A DNA stretch of 5,023 nucleotides, from the NCBI GenBank assembly GCA_937983315.1, contig CALKAH010000290.1, positions 1-5,023 on the forward strand, given 5' to 3'. The stretch is from an uncultured Acholeplasmataceae bacterium (GTDB lineage: Bacteria; Bacillota_I; Bacilli_A; Acholeplasmatales; Acholeplasmataceae). Made by a program: the position numbers and the translations under genes. The first letter of the stretch is position 1. The number at the start of each line of letters is the position of its first letter. Positions 1-5,023 of this stretch are shown piece after piece. The notes under the pieces are model-generated. The model had not been told where the DNA came from and did not search any database. It worked only from the letters and a program-made list of their open reading frames with translations.

Positions 1-45
1 CCACCGAGATCTACACTCTTTCCCTACACGACGCTCTTCCGATCT
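1..45 (+). other. Illumina P5/TruSeq universal adapter remnant (artefact)
   Basis: These 45 bases match, from memory, the 3' 45 bases of the 58-base Illumina TruSeq universal (P5) adapter, ending in the familiar GCTCTTCCGATCT at base 45. Only the first 13 bases of the adapter are missing. This is library sequence left on a contig end, not genomic DNA. The genomic insert starts at base 46. The adapter happens to be open in the same frame as the ord fragment that follows, so a gene caller would join 15 adapter-coded residues (including the string PYTTLFRS) to the real protein. Confidence 0.98.
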
Positions 46-186
46 GATGGTGGAATTGGGACGATTGCGATGTGTGTCAATATGATTCCACATGTCATCA
101 ATGCGAAACCAGGTTTAAAGACGATGATTGATTTACCAGTTCCTCGTGCGATTTTAGGCGATATGAGAGATTTAATTGATCGATAG
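46..186 (+). CDS. ord: 2,4-diaminopentanoate dehydrogenase, C-terminal fragment (5' end missing)
   Basis: The fragment codes for the last 46 residues and a TAG stop. It reads [20 protein letters not shown], then [19 protein letters not shown] and a short acidic tail. The NMIP..xNAxPGL..M.DLPVPRAxLGD pattern is what I know from the C-terminus of Ord, a dehydrogenase related to the dihydrodipicolinate reductase N-terminal fold. Ord converts (2R,4S)-2,4-diaminopentanoate to 2-amino-4-oxopentanoate and ammonia, using NAD(P)+ in the cytoplasm. The nucleotide-binding domain and active site lie outside the window, so activity cannot be judged. The call is supported by ortA, ortB, oraS and oraE downstream, the other steps of the same pathway. 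The truncation is a contig-end artefact: the adapter abuts it directly. It does not indicate a broken gene. Confidence 0.85.
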   Translation, partial: DGGIGTIAMCVNMIPHVINAKPGLKTMIDLPVPRAILGDMRDLIDR

Positions 187-235
187 TCTTCATTTTTCAA
201 TCATTTTTTGATAAGATAGACACAAATGAATGAAC

Positions 236-241
236 GGGGGG
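236..241 (+). promoter_or_regulatory. G-rich ribosome binding site that decides a GTG start
   Basis: A run of six G lies five bases before the GTG at 247, a workable though non-canonical Shine-Dalgarno position. The alternative ATG at 226 has no purine-rich site at a usable distance. The gapless match of this protein to its downstream neighbour also begins exactly at the GTG-coded residue (M-K-x-x-I in both). Confidence 0.6.
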
Positions 242-246
242 AAAAC

Positions 247-699
247 GTGAAGTCTGATATCATTATCTTCATGTTATATGCTGTTTTTAGTTTTTTTATC
301 GTTGTTATAGATGACTTGATTGTTACGTTGCAAGATGATATCAAAAACGAATTATTGATTGTTCTTAACTTGATGGTTTTTTGTATATCTTTTTCCATAT
401 TCTTAAAGCCATTTGATAAACATCAACTCAAAAAAGAATGGTGGATATACATTTTAGGTGTAATACCTTTAGCTGTGAGTCTTATTGGTATGCATCTGGG
501 AACATTTCATTTTGTCTACCCTGAACGATTTTCGTTTATGAGTGATACGAGTCTCAAGTTACATTTCTTAGGTGGTTTTATTTTATATATCATCTTGTTT
601 TCAGTAATACTAAAAATTTACCGGTTATTTTATGAAAAAAATCAAAGCCATCACGTCAAAATAGATGATGAATCGATTGTGAAGGAGGAAAAATCATGA
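247..699 (+). CDS. Small four-helix membrane protein, upstream member of a paralogous pair
   Basis: I do not recognise this family. From the GTG start the protein has 150 residues. Hydrophobic segments lie at about 5-26, 35-54, 66-87 and 105-127, followed by a charged, hydrophilic tail of about 23 residues. Lysines cluster in the loop between helices 2 and 3 (K54, K58, K62, K63) and after helix 4, so both ends are probably cytoplasmic. There is no lipobox or cleavable signal. It aligns without gaps over residues 1-124 to the protein of the next gene (24 identities by hand count), sharing I73-P74, H88, P92-E93 and S102-L103; H88 and P92-E93 fall near the predicted outer end of helix 3. It starts 60 bases after ord and overlaps the next gene by four bases. 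The codon-poor, AT-rich look is usual for membrane proteins. An in-frame ATG at 226 would add seven residues. Function unknown; a role in ornithine uptake or product export is only guessed from position. Confidence 0.75.
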   Translation: MKSDIIIFMLYAVFSFFIVVIDDLIVTLQDDIKNELLIVLNLMVFCISFSIFLKPFDKHQLKKEWWIYILGVIPLAVSLIGMHLGTFHFVYPERFSFMSDTSLKLHFLGGFILYIILFSVILKIYRLFYEKNQSHHVKIDDESIVKEEKS

Positions 700-1136
700 A
701 ACAAAAGATTTTCAGTTTGTTACTCTATGTCTTAGTGATTTTCTTCTTTCGATTAGCAGGCGAAATCGTTATAGGTCAACCTGGACATATCGCGGTCAAA
801 GTGTTAATCATTTATACCGCGCTCATCATTATCGGTTTTTATAGTCTAAGTCTTTGGCCTAAAAAAGAAGCAGATCATCCACCGACGATAAGCATGTTGA
901 TTTATGTGATTATCCCTGTTTTATACTGGTATGGACTATCCTGCTTAGCGATTCTCCATGCTTATGATCCTGAGACATATCTTCCGGGTTATGAACAATC
1001 TTTGATCTATATTTCTGTTCTTGCCACATTAGCGTATGTGTTTATTCCAGCAATATTCACATACATAAAAAACATTCGAAAAGATCGCCATATCTTAAAA
1101 TCACTCCATGGAGATTCCCATCAAAACCATGAATAG
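696..1136 (+). CDS. Small four-helix membrane protein, downstream member of a paralogous pair
   Basis: I do not recognise this family. The protein has 146 residues with hydrophobic segments at about 5-26, 32-54, 65-88 and 103-124. The loop between helices 2 and 3 (W54-P55-K56-K57) and the tail (K125 onward, with several K and R) are basic, while the loop after helix 3 is acidic (D91, E93, E100). That predicts both ends inside, the same orientation as its neighbour, and so argues against an inverted-topology pair of the EmrE or CrcB kind. The tail ends histidine-rich (HGDSHQNHE). The start is well defined: AAGGAGG at 682-688 sits seven bases before the ATG, and the ATG overlaps the TGA of the upstream gene as ATGA, so the two are likely translationally coupled and made in similar amounts. 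The gene ends at a TAG directly before an intrinsic terminator. The pair may form one complex; that is inference. Confidence 0.8.
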   Translation: MKQKIFSLLLYVLVIFFFRLAGEIVIGQPGHIAVKVLIIYTALIIIGFYSLSLWPKKEADHPPTISMLIYVIIPVLYWYGLSCLAILHAYDPETYLPGYEQSLIYISVLATLAYVFIPAIFTYIKNIRKDRHILKSLHGDSHQNHE

Positions 1137-1144
1137 TCGTACTC

Positions 1145-1178
1145 AAGAAATCTCAAAAAGATTTCTTTTTTCTTTTTT
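1145..1178 (+). terminator. Intrinsic terminator after the membrane-protein pair
   Basis: AAGAAATCT (1145-1153) pairs perfectly with AGATTTCTT (1159-1167) around the loop CAAAA, giving a nine-base-pair stem. A T-rich tract interrupted by a single C runs to 1178. The stem has only two G-C pairs, so some read-through into ortA is possible. The reverse strand has no U-tract after the stem, so the terminator acts on + strand transcripts. It starts eight bases after the stop of the upstream gene. Confidence 0.8.
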
Positions 1179-1190
1179 ACAGAGCCACAC

Positions 1191-1219
1191 TATACAAAAA
1201 AGCCAAAAAATGGTATCCT
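1191..1219 (+). promoter_or_regulatory. Possible sigma-A-type promoter for ortA-ortB-oraS-oraE
   Basis: TATACA (1191-1196) could be a -35 element, 4 of 6 to TTGACA. A 17-base spacer follows, then TATCCT (1214-1219), 4 of 6 to TATAAT, preceded by TGG, which fits an extended -10 (TGn). Transcription would begin near 1226. A promoter is expected here because a terminator lies just upstream, but both boxes are weak and the exact position is uncertain. Confidence 0.4.
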
Positions 1220-1226
1220 AAAGATA

Positions 1227-1240
1227 GGTAAGCGCTTTCA
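1227..1240 (+). promoter_or_regulatory. Catabolite-responsive element (cre-like, CcpA operator)
   Basis: GGTAAGCGCTTTCA fits the cre consensus TGWAANCGNTNWCA at every defined position except the first (G for T), with a palindromic AAGCGCTT core. It lies about 40 bases before the ortA start and at or just after the predicted transcription start. In Gram-positive bacteria that placement generally means repression by CcpA with HPr-Ser-P when preferred sugars are available. That a CcpA acts here is inference; the regulator gene is not in the window. Confidence 0.65.
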
Positions 1241-1249
1241 ATTAATGAG

Positions 1250-1272
1250 TTCCTTTTTTTATGCAAAAGGAG
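1250..1272 (+). promoter_or_regulatory. Possible hairpin covering the ortA ribosome binding site
   Basis: TCCTTTT (1251-1257) is the exact reverse complement of AAAAGGA (1265-1271), and a T-G pair at 1250/1272 can extend it, with a seven-base loop. The right arm covers most of the ortA Shine-Dalgarno AAGGAGG (1267-1273), so the fold would hide it. The stem has only two G-C pairs and T-runs often complement purine-rich ribosome sites by chance, so this is tentative. Confidence 0.25.
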
Positions 1273-1279
1273 GGTTAAC

Positions 1280-1576
1280 ATGATTGATCCGATGACATAC
1301 GTTGAGATTTATCGCATGATTCTACCACCTGAAGAACGCTCGTCCAATCTACCGATTGAAACAAAACGAGTTCCTTTTGAGATGCGTCTTCGAGGTCAAC
1401 TCCTCAAGGAAGCATCCATTGGCGATATGGTTGAAATTGTGACCGCATCCAAACGGATCGAACGTGGGATTTTGGTATCTGTTAATCCCTTTTTTAGTCA
1501 TAACTTTGGACATTATGTTCCGATGATGACAACCATTCGAAACATCATCATTAAAGAGACGGAGGATCTATCATGA
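1280..1576 (+). CDS. ortA: 2-amino-4-oxopentanoate thiolase, small subunit OrtA
   Basis: The 98-residue protein is close to the roughly 100-residue length known for OrtA. It is soluble, with no signal or membrane segment, and has the stretch NPFFSHNFGHYVP (about residues 69-81) that I associate with this subunit. OrtA works with the PLP-containing OrtB to cleave 2-amino-4-oxopentanoate with CoA into acetyl-CoA and D-alanine, the final carbon-carbon cleavage of oxidative ornithine fermentation. No classical catalytic motif is visible, and much of the confidence comes from its position directly before ortB. The start is set by AAGGAGG at 1267-1273, six bases before the ATG. Its last four bases overlap the start of ortB (ATGA), fitting coupled synthesis of two subunits of one enzyme. 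It is the first gene after the terminator and cre-like site. Confidence 0.88.
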   Translation: MIDPMTYVEIYRMILPPEERSSNLPIETKRVPFEMRLRGQLLKEASIGDMVEIVTASKRIERGILVSVNPFFSHNFGHYVPMMTTIRNIIIKETEDLS

Positions 1577-2970
1577 GCTATCAAGATGTGATGAACCGTA
1601 AACAAGAGATTATGCGTCGCGCGCTTAAACTCGATTATGAACAATTTGAGTATCCTGGTATTGGGTTTGACTATGAAAAAATGATGGCATCCGCAGGGTT
1701 TACACTTGATGATGTGATCAACATTCAAAAAGAAAACAATATTGGTGGTACACCACTGATTGAACTTAAACGTTTATCCGCTTATGCAAGAAAGTGGGCA
1801 AAACCTGGGTTTGGTGCACGCATTTTTTTGAAAGATGAAGCTCAGAATTTATCAGGATCTTTCAAAGCAAGACGAGCTGCCATGTCCATCTATCAAGCCA
1901 AGCGATTGGGATATCAAGGTGTGATTGCTGCAACATCAGGAAACTATGGTGCTGCAGTCGCTGCACTTGCAGCACGTGCAGGTCTAAAATGCATCATCGT
2001 CCAAGAGTGCTATGACTCCAATGGTGTTGGACAACCCGAGATTATCGAAAAAGCGAGAGCTTGTCAGGCATATGGTGCCGAAGTCGTTCAACTTTCAGTA
2101 GGACCTGAACTATTCTATCAATTTCTTTTACTACTTGAAGAAACCGGTTATTTTAATGCATCTCTCTACTCTCCCTATGGTGTGATGGGCATTGAAACAT
2201 TAGGCTACGAGATCGCACAAGATGTGATGAAGATGACAGGAAAATATCCAGAAGCTGTCATTTGTACCAATGCGGGTGGTGGAAACTTAACGGGGACTGC
2301 ACGTGGTTTAATCAAAGCAGGAGCAAAAGATACGAAGATTATTGCAGCAAGTGTTGATTTAACCGGATTACACATGGCCTCCGATAAAGACTTCAATCTC
2401 AAATCATTTACGACAGGTCATACAGGATTTGGTATTCCGTTTTCAACGTTCCCTGATCGAAGCGATGTCCCTAGAAGTGCAGCAAGACCCCTACGTTATA
2501 TGGATATGTATGGTTTAGTCAATCAAGGAAGTGTCTTTTTTATCACCGAAGCACTCGCAATCCTAGAGGGTATGGAAAGGGGTCCAGCTGGAAACACGAG
2601 TTTAGCGCTCGCATTTAGTCTCGCTCAAACCATGAAAGACTCAGATATTATCGTCGTTCAAGAAACCGAATATACCGGTGCTGGAAAGCATATGAACGCA
2701 CAAGTATCGTTTGCAAGCGATCGTGGAATCAAATTAGAACTTGGAAATCCTCTTTTAGAAAAACCAGGACAGAATTTGATTTTCCCTTCTTCTGGAGCAA
2801 TGCTTAAACATAAAGAAGTTCCGATGGAAACACTGAAGATGAGTTATTTAAAGCATTATCAAAATCAGTTATTGTTTGATTCTGATTATCAGTATTTAAG
2901 TGAAGAACTCAAAACGTCAATCGAAAACATCAAAACATGGATGGAGGCTATCAATGAAACCAAGAAATGA
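1573..2970 (+). CDS. ortB: 2-amino-4-oxopentanoate thiolase, PLP-binding subunit OrtB
   Basis: The 465-residue protein is full length for OrtB and belongs to the fold-type II PLP enzymes (threonine synthase / tryptophan synthase beta type). Visible signatures are LSGSFKAR (residues 93-100), with K98 the expected Schiff-base lysine; TSGNYG (121-126), the usual substrate/PLP loop; and AGGGNLTG (234-241), the glycine-rich PLP-phosphate loop. With OrtA it catalyses CoA-dependent thiolysis of 2-amino-4-oxopentanoate to acetyl-CoA and D-alanine. All expected PLP motifs are intact, so it should be active. GGAGG at 1561-1565 lies seven bases before the ATG, which overlaps the ortA stop by four bases; its own 3' end overlaps oraS by 17 bases. 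On motifs alone it could pass as a threonine synthase-like enzyme; the ort/ora setting and the C-terminal extension beyond about residue 370 favour OrtB. Confidence 0.93.
   Translation: MSYQDVMNRKQEIMRRALKLDYEQFEYPGIGFDYEKMMASAGFTLDDVINIQKENNIGGTPLIELKRLSAYARKWAKPGFGARIFLKDEAQNLSGSFKARRAAMSIYQAKRLGYQGVIAATSGNYGAAVAALAARAGLKCIIVQECYDSNGVGQPEIIEKARACQAYGAEVVQLSVGPELFYQFLLLLEETGYFNASLYSPYGVMGIETLGYEIAQDVMKMTGKYPEAVICTNAGGGNLTGTARGLIKAGAKDTKIIAASVDLTGLHMASDKDFNLKSFTTGHTGFGIPFSTFPDRSDVPRSAARPLRYMDMYGLVNQGSVFFITEALAILEGMERGPAGNTSLALAFSLAQTMKDSDIIVVQETEYTGAGKHMNAQVSFASDRGIKLELGNPLLEKPGQNLIFPSSGAMLKHKEVPMETLKMSYLKHYQNQLLFDSDYQYLSEELKTSIENIKTWMEAINETKK
2943..2947 (+). promoter_or_regulatory. Ribosome binding site that sets the oraS start
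   Basis: GGAGG, within the last codons of ortB, lies six bases before the ATG at 2954. An upstream in-frame ATG at 2900 has no comparable site and would add 18 basic residues not expected in OraS, so 2954 is chosen. Confidence 0.75.
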
Positions 2971-3310
2971 TGACTTTAATGAACGCAGAAAGCATTTGAA
3001 AAGTATGACCGATCAAGAATTAAAGGTATACTTTGAACAATTGACCGATCAGATTATCGATCCGATGCTTGAACTTGCACAAGATCACACCACACCTGCA
3101 ATTGAACGTAGTGTTTTGATGCGGATGGGTTTTTCGAGTTTAGAAGCGAAAACATTGACTGAAAAAATGATGGAACATCACCTTCTTGCTCATGGAGCAG
3201 GTCATGTGGTGTTTAAATATGCGAAAACATATAACATTCCTATTCGAGAAGCTGGAATGAGACTGATGGATACATCAGAGATAATGAAGATGGTGGAGGT
3301 GTTCAAATGA
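2954..3310 (+). CDS. oraS: D-ornithine 4,5-aminomutase, small subunit OraS
   Basis: From the ATG at 2954 the protein has 118 residues, close to the roughly 120 of known OraS. It is soluble, mostly helical in appearance, and rich in charged residues and methionine. Residues 38-56 (PMLELAQDHTTPAIERSVL) and the later HHLLAHGAGHVV segment (about 81-92) are conserved-looking, and the order of these blocks matches my memory of the family. OraS is the non-catalytic partner of OraE in the adenosylcobalamin/PLP enzyme that moves the terminal amino group of D-ornithine from C5 to C4, giving 2,4-diaminopentanoate. It overlaps ortB by 17 bases and oraE by four (ATGA), so translation of the two mutase subunits is probably coupled. 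Confidence 0.9.
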   Translation: MKPRNDDFNERRKHLKSMTDQELKVYFEQLTDQIIDPMLELAQDHTTPAIERSVLMRMGFSSLEAKTLTEKMMEHHLLAHGAGHVVFKYAKTYNIPIREAGMRLMDTSEIMKMVEVFK

Positions 3311-5023
3311 CAATCAACGAAAAGCTTGATATTCGCGCCATCTTAAACGATCTTGAACACTACCGACCCAAACGAAGAGGATGGGTATGGAGAAATCAGC
3401 AACCTATGGATTTAGGTGCATTTCACTATGTTCAAGCAAGTGCTTCACTCAAAAACAGCATTCCACTTCCCAGTGCCCGTCATTTAGGAAATATTGATCC
3501 TCAACCGGATGCTACCATCACCACAGAAATCGCATCAGGTCGTTTTGAAGATGATATCAGAAGAATGCGCATGGCTGCATGGCATGGCGCTGACCATATC
3601 ATGGTGATCAGAACAGCTGGACAGTCACACATGGATGGCCTTCTTGAAGGGACACCACAAGGTGTTGGAGGCGTTCCTATCACCCGTAAACAAGTTCGTG
3701 CACAACGTAAGGCACTTGACTTGATTGAAGAAGAAGTGGGTCGACCTATTAATTATCACTCGTATGTATCAGGTGTTGCTGGTCCTGAGATTGCTGTGAT
3801 GTTTGTTGAAGAAGGTGTCAACGGAGCACACCAGGATCCTCAATATAATGTTTTATATCGAAATATCAACATGATTAGAAGTTTTGTTGATGCATGCGAA
3901 AGTAAAAAGATCATGGCATTTGGTGGTTTAGCACAAATTGATGGTGCACATAATGCCAATGCGACCGCTCGTGATGCATGGAAAGTCATGCCAGAACTCT
4001 TGGTTCAACATGCGATCAACAGCCGGATGAGTGAAAAGATTGGGATTCGTCCTGACTTGATTTGTCTTTCAACTGTTCCACCTGCAGCACCTCCTTCTCC
4101 CGATCTAAAACTCAATCTTCCATATGCACTTGCGCTTCGTGAATTGATGTCGAAATACAAGATGCGTGCCCAGATGAATACAAAATATATGGACTCCTCA
4201 ACCCGAGAAGCAACAGTAACACACGTTCTTAATCTCCTCATTTCTAGATTGACATCTGCCGATATTCAATCGACCATTACCCCTGATGAAGGACGTAATG
4301 TCCCATGGCACGTCTATAATATAGAAGCATTGGATACAGCTAAACAAGCCATGATGGGCATGGATGATTTGATGAGCATGTTGGAATTCAAAAAGGATGG
4401 TTATCTTGTAGAAACCAAACGTGAAATTCAAGAACGTGCCATTTTGATGATGGAAGAAATCATTCAACTTGGTGGTTATTTTAAAGCCGTTGAAGAGGGC
4501 ATGTTTGTTGATAGTGGCTATTACCCAGAACGCATGGGTGATGGTATTGTCAGAAAAATGGATGGTGGGATTGGTGCACATTCTATTCTAAAACGTGCTG
4601 ATGATTATCTTGCTCCTGTCCCTGCACATTATGGATATAACAACATCACGCAATATGGATTAAAGAAGAATCAAGATCCTTCAATCTTATTGGGGGGATC
4701 AACATTTGATCATCCAGAATGGATTCAATATATCGATGAACTTGATGAAAATGATAATGTCAACATTCGTTTAGATGACACAGAAACCTATCGAAGCACA
4801 ACCAAAATCAAACCTGAAGTTCAGTGGTTGGGTGATGGCGTGGTGACATTAGATTTATTCTTTCCAACCGATAGTGACACAGCAGAAGCTGCAGCATTGG
4901 TGGTTGCAAAAAACATGCAACTCAAACAAGCAGAAGTGATCCATAAAGAAATGTTACATCCTGCTGAGGGCACACGCATTCAACTCAAAGGAGTTGTCTC
5001 CTTTGACATTGATACAAAGGATT
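3307..5023 (+). CDS. oraE: D-ornithine 4,5-aminomutase, large subunit OraE (3' end missing)
   Basis: The frame is open from the ATG at 3307 to the window end, giving 572 residues of a protein usually about 730-760 long. OraE holds the PLP and adenosylcobalamin sites of the D-ornithine 4,5-aminomutase. The visible part covers the TIM-barrel half, with conserved-looking blocks GNIDPQPD (61-68), GRFEDDIRRMRMAAWHGADH (78-97), RTAGQSHMDGLLEGTPQG (102-119) and NVPWHVYNIEALDT (331-344). E81 sits at the number I recall for a substrate-contacting glutamate in the C. sticklandii enzyme; an alignment would be needed to confirm. Residues from about 505 resemble the linker/dimerisation region that begins the KamE-like half of this fused protein. 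The Rossmann cobalamin domain, with the cobalt-ligand histidine and PLP lysine, lies beyond the window, so competence of the cofactor sites cannot be judged. GGAGG at 3295-3299 lies seven bases before the start. The missing 3' end is a window boundary; no internal stop or frameshift was seen. Confidence 0.94.
   Translation, partial: MTINEKLDIRAILNDLEHYRPKRRGWVWRNQQPMDLGAFHYVQASASLKNSIPLPSARHLGNIDPQPDATITTEIASGRFEDDIRRMRMAAWHGADHIMVIRTAGQSHMDGLLEGTPQGVGGVPITRKQVRAQRKALDLIEEEVGRPINYHSYVSGVAGPEIAVMFVEEGVNGAHQDPQYNVLYRNINMIRSFVDACESKKIMAFGGLAQIDGAHNANATARDAWKVMPELLVQHAINSRMSEKIGIRPDLICLSTVPPAAPPSPDLKLNLPYALALRELMSKYKMRAQMNTKYMDSSTREATVTHVLNLLISRLTSADIQSTITPDEGRNVPWHVYNIEALDTAKQAMMGMDDLMSMLEFKKDGYLVETKREIQERAILMMEEIIQLGGYFKAVEEGMFVDSGYYPERMGDGIVRKMDGGIGAHSILKRADDYLAPVPAHYGYNNITQYGLKKNQDPSILLGGSTFDHPEWIQYIDELDENDNVNIRLDDTETYRSTTKIKPEVQWLGDGVVTLDLFFPTDSDTAEAAALVVAKNMQLKQAEVIHKEMLHPAEGTRIQLKGVVSFDIDTKD

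Noticed and set aside
187..235. Possible promoter between ord and the first membrane gene
   Set aside because: The stretch is AT-rich but I find no convincing pair of -35 and -10 boxes and no terminator after ord, so co-transcription with ord is the default.
704..720. Possible CodY-type box around GATTTTCAG
   Set aside because: Only the left half resembles the AATTTTCWGAAAATT consensus, and the site lies inside a coding region.
1261..1278. Five-codon open frame (M-Q-K-E-G-stop) ending one base before ortA, as a possible leader peptide
   Set aside because: It has no ribosome binding site of its own (only a T-run upstream) and is formed by the ortA Shine-Dalgarno itself. Coincidence is the simpler reading.
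2900..2953. Longer oraS with an upstream ATG at 2900
   Set aside because: The extra 18 residues overlap ortB, are highly basic, and lack a ribosome binding site. The ATG at 2954 has GGAGG at proper spacing and gives the family length.
4198..4581. Reverse-strand open frame of 127 codons inside oraE
   Set aside because: It lies antisense to a clearly conserved coding region, has no ribosome binding site of note and no recognisable domain. The same holds for the shorter reverse frames at 201-398, 1513-1728, 2205-2402, 3501-3683 and 4005-4241.

Overview
This window holds most of an ornithine-fermentation locus from a low-GC anaerobic bacterium. It starts inside sequencing adapter and ends inside a gene. 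The AT-rich composition, strong AAGGAGG-type ribosome binding sites, a CcpA-type cre-like site and TGA used as an ordinary stop codon (the two membrane genes' upstream member, ortA, ortB and oraS all end in TGA) point to a Firmicutes-like organism using the standard bacterial code. No finer taxonomy is safe. The adapter remnant suggests an Illumina draft or metagenome contig.

Layout, all genes on the + strand. Bases 1-45 are Illumina P5/TruSeq adapter, not genome. Bases 46-186 are the last 46 codons of ord (2,4-diaminopentanoate dehydrogenase). Bases 247-1136 hold two overlapping genes for small four-helix membrane proteins that I do not recognise; they align with each other without gaps and look like an old tandem duplication. 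An intrinsic terminator (1145-1178) closes this part. A non-coding stretch up to 1279 carries a possible promoter, a cre-like site and a possible hairpin over the ribosome binding site. Then come ortA (1280-1576), ortB (1573-2970), oraS (2954-3310) and the first 572 codons of oraE (3307 to the window end), each overlapping the next.

How the genes work together: OraS/OraE (adenosylcobalamin and PLP) convert D-ornithine to 2,4-diaminopentanoate; Ord oxidatively deaminates this to 2-amino-4-oxopentanoate with NAD(P)+; OrtA/OrtB cleave that with CoA to acetyl-CoA and D-alanine. The set gives ATP (through acetyl-CoA), reducing equivalents and ammonia from ornithine.

The least ordinary points are the paralogous membrane pair plus terminator placed between ord and ortA, which splits a normally contiguous pathway cluster into two likely transcription units, and the cre-like site just before ortA, which suggests carbon catabolite control. 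The pathway itself is known; the membrane pair is the only candidate here for something undescribed.
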